Shown here piece by piece: positions 25,701 through 37,800 of a DNA stretch of 64,000 bases. The stretch spans positions 14,262,328-14,326,327 of the forward strand of contig NC_092019.1 of the NCBI RefSeq assembly GCF_042242105.1, given 5' to 3'. The position numbers and the translations under genes are program-made. The stretch comes from Pempheris klunzingeri. Lineage: Eukaryota > Chordata > Actinopteri > Acropomatiformes > Pempheridae. How positions within the stretch are numbered: position 1 is the first letter of the stretch; each line of letters starts with the position of its first letter. A model generated the notes under the pieces. It saw nothing but the letters and a program-made list of their open reading frames with translations, had not been told where the DNA came from and did no database searches.

Positions 25701-28396
25701 GGCTGGCTCTCGGTGTGCGCACTAAGGCGCACACACGCATCCACAACAAGCCCAGTCAAACCAGCCTATTGCACCAGTCTCTGAACACAGAGAGTTTTTC
25801 CCATATCATATTTTAAATGTTTGCACAGACAGATCACATTTAAATATATCCTGCTGCAACAGATGTTGCTTTTGTAGTCTTCTCCAATATCTTATTTTCT
25901 CACCTGTGAACAAACAGCCTACAGCTACAATACTGCAAGTGTTCATCGGAGCCAGAGATAGAAGGCCCTGGTGCTCCAAAACCCCCAGTTGTTACCAGTG
26001 CAGTTCCAGCCTCCAGCAGTAAAGAACAGGAAGCAATTAAAACATGCACCTAGTTAGTGAGTGTCATTACTGAAGGCTAGCCCTTACCAGTCCACTCATT
26101 AGAGGAGCAGAGGTGGTGGTGGGCGAAAAGTCTGAGAGGAACTCTTTCACTTAGAACAGACCGGTCTGCCATGTGTATAAATGGGAGAGGAGGTAGAGAC
26201 GGTGTAGAGCCATCATAAAATACTGAACTGATGACAAAGTGATAGCAGAGGCAACACAGCAAGAATACAATCTCCAAAGACATACAAGCAGTTGGAAAGT
26301 GTGACCACTGAGCCATGCAACACAACATGTATTTTAGGTAATTCAGGATATTTCACTTGTACTCCTGCTCTTCTGCAAGAAAGCTGCGGGAGGTAATGCC
26401 TGTGTGCCTGCTAGGCTGTGTAAATTCAAGAGCAAGTTGTTCATGAATCACAAAGAGAAGTTTGCTCGGAGACAGGTTAATCATAAAGCTGTGCTTGCTT
26501 TCTCCTGGGCCACCCTGACAACCTGTCCCAACAACATTCCTCCATGAAGGTGAGAACATCTTGCATCACGCAGCCTGGTAAATGTTCCAACATCAAAGGG
26601 CCAAAGCTGCTTTTGTCCATGAACGAGAAAATGTTTCCTATTTATCAACACAAGGATATTTAGTTTTTCTTTGACTTGCCAAGTAAAAATGTATAATTTA
26701 ACCGTGTTAACGTTATTTTAGGTTGACATGCGAGAGCATCCTTTAATAATTAGAAAAAAAATATATTTTCAATACAGTCAAGTAATCAAACTTATAATTC
26801 ATTGACCCAACTTCCTGACAGTTTACCACATTTCAACTGACTGAGCCATAGGACATTTTCCAGTCTAATCTGCATCAGTTACTATCTGGAACATGCACTA
26901 CATTCAGATCAAAACCCTAACAATTAAATCAAAACCCCTATTAAAGGTGGTAGCACTCTACGGCATCTACGGCAGAATTTGCCCTGTTTGAGTCAATACA
27001 AACTACATGTGCATTAAGAAGTTTACACTGATGCTCAGTGTTTTCAGGTATCTCTATGCATTCAAGTGTAAGAGCTTGGCACCGAACGTCTCATCTGTCA
27101 GCACCGCCAGGAACATTTACAAGATTTACGGCCCTGCACTCAGCCTTTTCCAGCTCAGCTATGTGTTTTAGAGGCTCGAGAAATTAGTTAGCCAGTTGGT
27201 GCCTACCTTGAGGCTAAACACAATGCGTTGTGGCATCCAGCTGTAACGGAGTGCTGATCAAGTATTCAAATAGCCTCAAGACATTACTTGATCTAACTCC
27301 AGTAGCCTAACATGACCTAATATCTCAGTAAGGCTTGGCCAAAAACTCTGTATACATCCATTTCGCACATCCACAAAACTGTAATAGCACAATAGCACAC
27401 ATAAGTATATGGGTCATTACATTTTTCAGACACAGAGTAAAAATAAAGTTTGCATCAATGTTACAAAGACAAGAACAACTTAAATCTCTGTTCAGCTACA
27501 CTGCAAGTTTATCTTAGCTGGCTTGATGGCATTACAGTACGCTAAAAGAATCAGAGCATCATAGAAGTATAATTCTTACTCTCAGCACATTCAGGCCGAA
27601 CGCAACATGAACAGAGAGCCATTAGTTAGATTTTTTTTTTGACCTGGTGTGATTTAATCCCAGCTTCCATCTTATCTCTGGCACATAAAAAGCATGTTTG
27701 TCAAAAGAGCTTGAGGTCATATGCCTCTGTCTACATCCAGGATTCACTACAGAAGAGGCTAAAATAAATTACTGCCACTGTATTGGATTTAATGTGCTCC
27801 TATAACAAGATCCATGTGGGACACTCAAGTGTGTGGTGGGGGTCAAAATGCTCCATTCCAACTTGCATGCTCATTTTTCCAACAAACATGGCAATGGCAG
27901 CAATCGCAATCTCACAGTTTTTTCTCACCACTGAATTAATATGTTCTTTCCACCTTTTTAGCAAAATACCAGTCCTGTACTTTCTGCAAGATAAAATCCT
28001 GAAGCATAGCTGCTATGTGTACGCACAGATAAATAGATTTTAAGTCATGCTTAGACAGCCAAGACGTCGTTATCATACATTACATTTGAGATTTATCTTC
28101 CAACAAATCATAAACAATATTCTGTAGTTATTTAATCACAATATTAATTAATATCTTTATGTTTTTTTGTATAAGTTTTCTTCAAAGGCCTTGACAATAC
28201 ATTAAAGAGGGTTATTCACCTTAAATATGCCAACCCAGTCCTTTGGATGGGGTTTGATGAACTGTGTCAGGGTATAGTGGCACTCCAGTGCAGCATGGGG
28301 CAAGTAGCTCTTCCCCACATTCTGGAAGATGACGTGGGCAAAGTTTGATGTGTCCATGTTGTTGCCTAATAAAGTCCCGTCCAGGAACAGTGCCAT
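16714..28396 (-). CDS. tax1bp1b: TAX1BP1 autophagy receptor, 17 coding exons, 843 aa
   Basis: Exons, 5' to 3' on the - strand: 28396-28220, 25189-25087, 24710-24520, 24309-24151, 23145-22997, 22545-22455, 21759-21574, 21376-21125, 20433-20263, 19848-19776, 19528-19410, 19237-19112, 18540-18454, 17873-17675, 17582-17419, 17277-17192, 16912-16714. They sum to 2532 nt in one frame; the donor at 21574 is the least certain. Residues 1-140 form the SKICH domain (SNFAHVIFQNV, HPKDWVGIFKVGWSTARDYY, YYVPNDDGEFYQFCYVTHKG). An ILVV LIR-type motif for ATG8 proteins follows at about 146-149, then a long coiled coil (about 160-640), then two C-terminal C2H2 fingers (RCPLC...EEHVESH, ICPMC...FENHVLTH) ending LNFD. 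The family is an A20-linked NF-kB regulator and selective autophagy receptor; the fingers bind ubiquitin and myosin VI. The protein is somewhat longer than human (789 aa as I recall). Confidence 0.93.
25190..28219. other. TAX1BP1 intron between coding exons 1 and 2
   Basis: A 3 kb intron, AT-rich, with no repeat family or gene I can support. Open frames here are short and lack coding signal. Confidence 0.6.
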
Positions 28397-30790
28397 AAAT
28401 CACTCAGCAGTGGCTACCAATGAAAAAGACAAGCAACAACATATATAGTTAGGAAAAAAAACACAGTAATCACAGAGACAACTAAAATATCATTCTTATT
28501 TATCTCAGTAACATTGCTAACTTCATATATTTCAGAGTGGACACATATCTTCATTTTACTTTAGCTAACCATTTTTGATATTCAAACAGAGCAGTCAGGT
28601 CAGAGCAGGTCAGTTTTCAGTTAACACAATCATTATTTATGGATAAGGAATCTGCTGTGGTTTCTAAATACAACAAGTCTATCAGGCAATCATTTAATCC
28701 TTCACAGAATGCCAGAAAGTGAATGGACATTTCTACCTTAAACTGTGAATCATATGGTGTTTATTGTGTCATGGATATACTTTCCTCTGTTCAAACTTTA
28801 TATACAACAAACAGATATCAGCTAGTGACAGTACAAGGTGATGGCTAATACCATAATACCGAGATAGCTTTGATTGTCTTTTATTTTAAGACAATTTGTT
28901 GAAGTCTTGAATAGATTTGTGGAGGAAATGAATATAAAGAACTTTAAAGTTTTGAAGCAGCAGTTTCTAGTGAAGTGTTGGAAAAGATGGCATGTTTGAA
29001 GCACATGTTCCCAATTAGAAATGTCTGATTTGAAAGAACTTTAGAAAGAAAAGAATTTTAAACAAGTGTACAAATTTGGCTAAGATGTAGGACTATATGC
29101 CACTCAGTTAGTGGATGTGTGCCTTCTCCTTGTGTGAGTCAGTTTAGTCTCACAGGGACTGATGGGAAGTCCTTGTAAAGATGTAAAACTCCAAATTTGC
29201 CAACAGGAAGTTGCTAAAATCACCAGCAAAATGGTCATGTGTGAGTGGGAAACCCAGGAAAGGTCTATGACACCCAAGTTTATTGATGGACAAACAATTC
29301 ACTTCCAACACATGATGGACAAACAATGCAACACGTTAATGGTACCATCATTATCGATAATTTGTCTGTAACAACTTCTGTAGTATTGGTGTCTGTCTTA
29401 CGCCAATTCCACTTTTTAGTGGCCCTTTAATTAGTCTAACTCATGTGATATCTTTACCTACGACTGACGACCACATGAACACAAATTTCTAATAAATGTG
29501 ACATTGTAATGTCACATTTCACAATTTCAAGTGCTGAAACACAGTTACACTGATAACACCAGTAAGCATGAAAGTAATTATATGATATGGTGTTCTCAAG
29601 ATTCAGGTGCAAGACCTATCCTCTGTGGTGTAAATAATATCTGCTATTTTCTACTAATAAAGTAGACATAAACTGCACTGGTCTTTTTCCTTTACACAAG
29701 TATGCATCTTTCAGATTATTATAGTTTTACAAGGTTTTGAAAGTAATATATTTATGCCCCTTCAATACCCTAGCCAGCATTTAAAAGTCAAAACATACAG
29801 GATGGTACACTTTATACACAATAGGCTCTAATGTGAATTTGTTCCCAAATAATGTTATGTTCCTGAGCTGGCTTTTTATGTTTAATTTTTACGTTTTAGG
29901 GTTATAAGAAAATGACTGTCAGCAATGATGAAGCACAGCTTAGTGTCACTCTTATGTAAGTACACTTTACACCTGATACATTAAGACTTTACCTCTAAAA
30001 GGTTACATTCATTCTTATTTGAGTCATAACAGCTTTACTTTTAGCACTATTAGTAGCATCAACAGCTATATTAAATATACCTGAAAATAAAGGTGGCACA
30101 TCATTCACGATGAATCAGACGACAGAGGGGAGAACCCCTTCTTGATACAAATGACCTTTATCTAAACTTAGCACACATCCACATGATGAACGTGAGCTCG
30201 ACTTCAGGGTGGGTTTTCCATTTGGGCCTCAGCTGACATAATTTTGTTCGACGTAATTAGGCCTATGGCAGCCAAAGCACAGTCCTCCGATCATGATCGG
30301 AAACTCGGAACACTGTTGTCATTTACATTAATCACATAGATTCTGTTGTATAAAGTTGAATAAAAAATTTGGCAAAAGCTGACGGTGATGGCTGAAATAT
30401 AACTAAGTACAAGCTACGAGGCGAGGCCTAATGTGAAGACATTGAGCTTATGTTGCTAAGTTAGCTGTGCGGCTAGCTAGCTAGTTAACGTCAGTTACAT
30501 ACTTTACTGGACAACATCACGCGTTAACCGCAAGGCAAAGAGATGTTTGTTCCTATGGACCAAACAAAATGTTCACATTAACTAGGTAAACACACAGTGG
30601 TATAACTGTAACAACGCCCTTCACGATAAACAGAGGAGCTAACTAACGTTAGAGAGCACTGCTACCAACTGGAGGACAAGGTTAGCTAGCTAACATAAAC
30701 AGCTAACACGAGGCGACTTCTAAAAACACGTGTCACCGAGGTAATATCGACAACCGTAGTGTTGTACATGAAATAAACCTTAAACATACC
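28397..30790 (-). other. tax1bp1b: TAX1BP1 5'UTR, first intron and non-coding exon 1
   Basis: An acceptor at 28415-28414 gives a 5'UTR segment 28413-28397 before the start ATG. A donor GTATGT at 30789-30784 ends a non-coding first exon (about 30850-30790). Splicing the two would place a seven-codon upstream frame (MATGHC and stop) just before the main start. The intervening 2.4 kb holds no supported feature; 30440-30520 and 30640-30710 are rich in GCTAGC-type repeats (TTAGCTAGCTAAC), common near fish promoters. Confidence 0.5.
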
Positions 30791-30794
30791 CAGT

Positions 30795-30935
30795 TGCCAT
30801 GTTGAACTGCAGCTGAAACCCGAATGTATCATAAAAACAATTGTTGACGCAGTTCAGTGCTTCCCCTCGACCCTCTTCCTGGAATAATAACAACATTACG
30901 TCATTTCCGGGAAGGCGGCCTCCTCGGGAATCCCA
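30795..30935 (-). promoter_or_regulatory. TAX1BP1 core promoter with CRE and ETS sites
   Basis: Immediately upstream of non-coding exon 1, the + strand TTACGTCATTTCCGGGAAGG holds a CRE/ATF-like TTACGTCA overlapping an ETS-type TTTCCGGGAA (30895-30915). Such pairs are typical of TATA-less housekeeping promoters. The placement relative to the transcript start is inferred. Confidence 0.5.
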
Positions 30936-31476
30936 ACAGTCTGAAAAAACTGGAAACAATGTGATAACTTCATATAACAGACAGCGAAACAATGATACAA
31001 AGAATAAACAGGCAGATTGTGTAGTTTTTAGATGGCACAATGTGAGCAAGGGTTATGATGAAGATTATATTCAGGATATCATCAGTAATTTCTTTTCTGT
31101 AAGCAGTGATGGAAGTAGACCTACTTACCATGTACTGCTGTTCCATTATATTTTAGTACCAAATTTTACCTCTCACCTCACTACATGTAAAAATAATACA
31201 AGCAACTATAACATTAGGACATTAAAATGTCAGTGATATGATTAAACGATGAAATATGTGAATGATGAATAGTTATACCTTTAGCTTATAATATTTAACT
31301 ACTTTTTTGCAGATTCCATGGTTCAGGTTTTGCACATTATTGCACAAACTGTAGGCATGTGGCTCTTTCTTTTCAAGAATAGGCTTGTTTATCCATATTT
31401 TTTTCTTGTTGTGAATGTTTTTATTTCAATTTCATTTTTCTTGATTAGCTTTACTATTTTGCCTTACTATGTTTAT

Positions 31477-31543
<67 letters not shown>

Positions 31544-31739
31544 CCATGACAATTTCCTCAGTTTGACTTATATGGCGTATATGTAAACCTATTGTGATTC
31601 TTTTACTGAAGAGCAGCTTTGAATGCAGGACCTTTGCACTCATCTTCATGTCAAGTCATTAATATGAACACTGTACTGTAAGTATAACAAGTCTATCTAC
31701 TGATATTTAACCACGTAGGCCTGAGTATGTGTGAATGTA
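30936..31739. other. Intergenic DNA between TAX1BP1 and HIBADH promoters
   Basis: About 0.8 kb between two divergently transcribed genes. It holds an AAT/ATT microsatellite (31479-31542) and otherwise AT-rich DNA. A 131-codon open frame starting at 30841 crosses the TAX1BP1 promoter on the opposite strand and has no recognisable protein. Confidence 0.5.
31479..31542. repeat. (AAT)n/(ATT)n compound microsatellite
   Basis: A run of AAT units switches mid-tract to ATT units, giving a self-complementary repeat that could fold into a hairpin. It lies between the TAX1BP1 and HIBADH promoters. Confidence 0.95.
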
Positions 31740-31881
31740 TAAATATATCCAAGGCCCTCCCCTCCAGCTGACTGGCTGAACTTGGGAGGCCGTGCTTCGC
31801 CGATCTATTGTTTGATTGGAGGAAACATCCGCCATTAATTTACGTACTCCACGTCACACGTAAGGTCAAGAGGAAAGAAGC
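31740..31881 (+). promoter_or_regulatory. HIBADH proximal promoter and 5'UTR
   Basis: The 140 bp before the HIBADH start contain an inverted CCAAT box (TGATTGG, near 31815), a CCGCCATTA YY1-like site (near 31829) and an ACGTCAC CRE-like site (near 31851), with no TATA box. These suit a nuclear gene for a mitochondrial enzyme. The sites are seen; their function is inferred. Confidence 0.45.
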
Positions 31882-34800
31882 ATGGCCGCTGTGTTGAGAG
31901 GGTCTCGATATCTAGTTGGAGGGTGTTGCAAGCATGTTGACTTTGCATTTGGTAAGGAGATGAAACTACGGTTGTGGACGCGTTGTGCACGTTCCCGCGC
32001 TTATTGCAGACGCTCATGTCGGTACTTAAAGGCTCTTGTGTCACGAAAACAGCACTTTTGCTTGAAATGTTAGCAGTGAAGTTTGAGTTCGTGTTCGCTA
32101 GACTGGACTTAGCTGCTCCTGCAGGGGCTCCAGCTCTCACTGTGCTGTTTAAGAAGCTTTTCTGTTCAAATTACGAGTTGTTTGCGCGCCGGGTCGCTTG
32201 TCTGAGCTCTGTATTTACAGCCAAATGCGTCTCGACCACAATGTTTGAGTGTTTGTGTCCCACTGTGTGTGTGTGTGTGTGTGTGTGTGCGTGCCTGATG
32301 TTGCTTTAGATAAAGCACATTATGTAATATAAGTCACCGTGCACTTTGCCATGGCAGATTCTTTGGTAAAGCATGGAAACGCTTCGGAGAGGGACAAACT
32401 GAGGATCACATTCATTTTAAATGAAAAAAATCAAATCCACTCCCAAAAGTTTATGTATCTTGCTCCTTTTAGGCTGCACAAAAAGTGTTATCGTTTGTAT
32501 ACATTAGTTTGTGAGTTTACTTGTGAGTTTACTCACAAACTAATGGTAGTACAACAGAAACAACAGCCTTACAGCACACTTTTGTCCTAGTAAGTTCTTT
32601 CTTTAAACTTACAATATGCACACTAATCTTTTAAAGTAATGTGCTCTTATCAAGAAATAGCAAAGTAAATATTGGAAAGTCTTGAGCTGGGTGCTATTAG
32701 ATCAGATGACTTTGCCACTGAAGGGCAATTGCATTTGAATTTAAAATATCCAGGGGTGACATGTTTAAATTTAAACATGGCACCCCTGGATATTTTAAGA
32801 CATTGCATCCTAACAAGTCTGTTAATAACTTGGGTCAGAGAAGTTCTTCCATTTTAATTATTTACAAAATAAAAACCTATCGATGCTACACAAACATTGT
32901 GACTAATGACAAGGATCTTTGTCTTTGAATATGTAACAAACGGTGTCTGATGATTGATCGACTTGGCCATTATGTTGTAGTCTCCACAAGGTCTATGGCC
33001 TCGAAGACACAGGTGGGGTTTGTTGGTCTGGGTAATATGGGAAACCCGATGGCAAAGAACTTGCTGAAGCACGGATATCCGGTCATTGCTACGGACGTTT
33101 TCCCAGAGTCCTGCAAGGAAGTGCAAGAGCTGGGTGCACAGGTAGGAGTGTAAAATGTACACAAGTCTTAAATTAAAAACAGTTTCCATGTGTTTTTTTT
33201 TTCTTTCTGATCTTACCCCCTGATTCTGTGTGATTTTGTTTTTTTTTTCAGATTGTGGATAATCCTGCTGACGTAGCAGACAAGGCTGACCGCATAATCA
33301 CCATGCTCCCCTCTAGTCCCAATGTCATAGATGTGTACACTGGACCCAATGGCATTCTCAAGTATACTTCGGTTTCTCTTTCAGTACATTTATAATAACC
33401 TCATGGGGTTAGGTCCGTTTCTAACTCGTGCACTGTTTGTTATTTTTTCCCACAGAAAGGTGAAAAAAGGCTCTCTACTCATTGACTCCAGCACCATTGA
33501 CCCAGCTGTTTCAAAAGAGATGGCGGCTGCTGCTGAGAAAATGGGGGCAGTTTTCATGGATGCACCTGTATCAGGAGGTAAGTTTTACGTTTTTGATTGC
33601 GATATTGGTTGTGTAATATATTAGACTTCGCTGTCTAATCTTGAAACACCTACACTCAGTTGTGAGTTTAGTAGGTAGCCTTTGCTAAAACTAATGTCTG
33701 GGCGGCTGTGGCTCAGAGGCAGAGCGGGTAGTCCACCAATCGGAAGATCAGCGGTTCCAGTCCACATTTCTTCTTTCTTTGGGCAAGACCCTGAACTCCA
33801 AACTGCTCCTGAAGCATAACTTTACTGTGTGAATGATTAGTTCCCTTGTGATGGCAGGTTGGGAAAGTATGAATGGGTAATTGTGAATGTAGTGTAAAAG
33901 TGCTTTGAGTGATTGGAAAAGACTAGACAGGCGCTGCACAAGTACAGTCCTTTTACCCTCCAAGAAGCTCCTCACAAAGGTTATAATGTCAAGTTTTTGT
34001 TTAAACTGTTTTAGAGAGCTCTTGATTCAATTTAATGGTATTCTGCAGGCTGTTGAGCTGTGAACTATATTACATTTTATAGAGAGTGTGTACTTTTGAG
34101 AACATACCATATCTGTTAAAATGTTTTTAACAGATATGGTACTCCTATGGTAAAAACGATCTTCCCAGGGCCCATGGTGACATTGTTTTGTTATACCAAC
34201 AGTCCAAAACACAAAGATGTTTAGTTTACTACCATGGAAGTCTGACAAAACCAGAATATATTCAAAGTTTAGAATTTTTTTGTCATTTCTGCTGTAAGAA
34301 AGTTACTTAAGCTGTTAATCACTTATCAACATAGTTGCAGATGTATTTTCTGTTGCTCGATTAATCAACTAATCATTTCAGCTACACTATTGGAAAGGTA
34401 GACTCAACAGTCTAACTTTCCAATATCATGACCTCTGATGTGTATCACAGTACTGGTAATGTGTGTGCAGAATGCAGGGAAGGGATTCTTACTTTTGGGA
34501 CAACATGTTATCTAAACTCACCAGCTGCCTTAATGTTATGTTGAGTTGAACTTTAAATGGACGTCGGCATTTCTGCACTCATTTTTTCAATAGTGGCAAA
34601 TCCAGTATTGCTGCTAATGTCGTTTTTTTTTTTCTGACGTTACTGTTGATAAAGTGCACCATCAGCATTTATCTAAGATGAGGAGGAGGAGCAGCTACCT
34701 GCAGAAGTGTTTCTAGCTGTAAAGTATGTGCTCTCTGACTTTCCTGGGGGTCCACACAGAAAGTTTGTTTGAACTTGGCCTCGTCAACGTCAAGACGGCC

Positions 34801-37800
34801 ACTTTCTTTGAATTGATTTTGGTCCATTTTACAGCCGGGCCCTAAAGATTAGTGATGATTTATATGCTTCCGTCCTGTGGTAGTGCATGTGGATTAAAGT
34901 TGTCCAGCTTTCCTCCTTGAACTTGTGTGTGTGTGTGTGTGTGGTGGCGGCAGCAGTTTAACTAGTGAATTACATTTCATACTTTGATACATCCTGTCAA
35001 TCACCAGGCTTTAGCTTCAAAATGGCACATCTCCAGTGGTCAGACAGAAATTAAAAGAAGCACAGTGGGGACTGATAGTGACTGTGTAATCCAGTGTGGT
35101 TAAAGCTTAAACTTGAAAGCGCACATGGTGGTGGGGACATAATTGAGTCAGCATGTGTCTGATGGTTGTTTCTTCGTGTGAGAAAATGTAAGGACCAGAG
35201 GAGTTAACTGCCATCTTTACTTTTTCCTCAGACTGAAGTGCTTATTTTACCAAAGGCAACAGTAGAAGTCTGAAATAATTGACTGGTGGTCTGGTGGTAA
35301 AGAAGAGAAATATGGATCAAGAACAAACGTCGTATGTGGTATTTTCCCCCAGAGGGTTTATATTGTAGCATGTTTCAGTATCCCTCATCAAGATACTGAA
35401 GCCCAGGTGAACAGTTGTTCTCTGACCGATGAGCAGGTTGCCACCTTGCGTCGTATCCGCTGTTGTCAGTGTATGATTGATGTGTGAGTGTAGTGTAAAA
35501 GCACTTTCAGTGGTCAAGAAGACTAGAAAGGAGCTATACAAATACAGTCCATTTGCCTTATTTGGTATGGAGCGACAACTCAGTTTTCTAGTAGACCGCC
35601 CGGAAATACTAAATTGATTAAGTTTGACAAATATGTCTGCTGGTTTAATGTTGGCTAGATTAGTTTATTTTTCTCCGAAACACTCCACAATTCCTTAGAT
35701 TGTAAACGGCGCCCCTCTAATTTCAGGTCTCACTTCTTTCTTTAAATGTGTGGGTGAATTTTTTGCACAGTTGAGACGAATGTTTCCACTGGAGAAAATC
35801 CACAAACCCACTTTTCACAGTTTTGGTATTTTAACTAAAGGCTGCATCACTTGCACATGTGTAGCATTTGTCCCACTTAAGAATACCCTTTTTTGTCTGC
35901 TTTTGAACCATGAAATGGACATTTGGGTTTTATGTTTTTTTTTGTGCTGTGAGGGTATGTTGTATTTTACTTTTGAGTTGCTGCATAGATAAATGGGCAA
36001 ATTGTGTTTTGCTAATGTCATATTGAAACAATTCAAATGACCAATCATAAAGTCAATAATATGAAGTTGTATAGCTGTTAATTACTGTTCTCCATTTTTA
36101 AATAATAACCTCCTACCTCAGATTTATTTTCCATCCATACTGTATGTCACTGTCTTCACACTCTTGAAGACTGAATGTATCAACTTCTACAATGTGACCA
36201 ATCACACTGTATTTCCAAATATCATTCTTTGAATGGCAGAAATCTTTCTGTCTGTTTGACACATTTTAACTATTGTTAAATCTTGCTACATTTATGTTTT
36301 TTTAATTACCGTTATAACAGGAGTTAATGGCTTCAAAATTCATACTCAATGTCTTGGCTCGACTGCTGTAACTCCCACCTGTCCCACAGCCCTTCTAGAT
36401 TCCAGTTAGTACCAAATGCTGCTGGCAGAACGCTCCTGAGGACTAGGGAGGTGGAAACATGTTACACCCATCTTGGCCTCTCTCCATTGGCTTCCTGTAA
36501 ACGTTAGGATTAATTATAAGTCTATGTTGTTTAATTTCTTGGCACCCATGTGTCTTGCACCTGGTTATTGTATATCACTGAGCTTTTAACCCTATGTGAA
36601 CCTGAATGCACCGTGAAATGTACAAATAGATCCAGACACAGCTGCTCCTAAATCTAGGCAAGGGCTGACCAAACTTTGGACAGACCTCCCAAGTGACGCC
36701 ACGCTATTGGATATTGTCCTTACTCAAATATTTTATTTTATTATCATTATTTTTTTTTAAAAACAATATCCTGTCAGTTGTCTTTTAATATCTACTTAGC
36801 TGCCGTGTTGATTCCCTATTTATTGTATATTGTCCAAAATGTGTTTATTTTGTATACAATCAGACACAATTATAAATATATATCATTGCCAAAGGGGTGT
36901 TCTTTTTGTTGGAACACCAATTTCGCCAGTATTAGTGTTCTTTTTATTTTATTCTGTTTTATTATCTGCCTTTTTATTAGAGATTCGATAGCACAGAGAT
37001 ATAGAGCTGACAAGAAATGAGTGGACTGCAACAAAGACATTTAAACTTATAGTATATAATATTTATTTCCTTTACCCCATGTAGTATCACGTGAAAATAT
37101 TCTGGCTGTAATGCACATCCACGTTCCCAAGAAAGCTTTGGGACTCAGGAGGATAAAGGGCAGTGGCACCGAGTATAAGGAGCCATGACTGTTGTCAAAC
37201 AGTTAAACAAAACACTTGGCTTGGAGACAATAAAGATAATATGAGCTTCAGTTTAAAGTGTTGAAAGAAATGACGCTTTTCTTGTTACTACATGAAAACA
37301 TTTTCCACACTATGCCAAACATGCACCATATAGGACGGTAGCTCCTTCCAGCCACTGTGAGCCAGCTGCTGTGATTAAAAAGGGTAACTTTGAACTAATT
37401 CACAAGTTTCCCTTTTGTTCATCTGATTTCAGTTGCTAAAACTTTCAGAAAATCACCATATACCAACCATCTCTGCAGTCTTACAGATGATTCAGTTGAT
37501 GTAAGCATAATTTCCCATCCCCAGGTGTGGGTGCTGCCAGTTCGGGTAAACTGACTTTTATGGTTGGAGGAGCAGAGGAGGAATTTACTGCAGCCAAAGA
37601 GCTCCTCAGCTGCATGGGAGCAAATGTGGTGTACTGCGGTCAGGTTGGAACTGGACAGGTATGAGCACATATTTTATATTTTCCAGAAACTGCAATGACA
37701 AATGTATTTTGTTTTAGTTTTTTTTTGGTTTGTGTTTGTTTGTTTGTTTTTTTCAAATTGTTTACTTAAATCAAAAATTTAAGTTGTTAAATATGAGTAA

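Noticed and set aside
33701-33775. Possible tRNA gene
   Set aside because: A- and B-box-like elements are present, but the cloverleaf is not closed and the sequence continues into a SINE body and tail.
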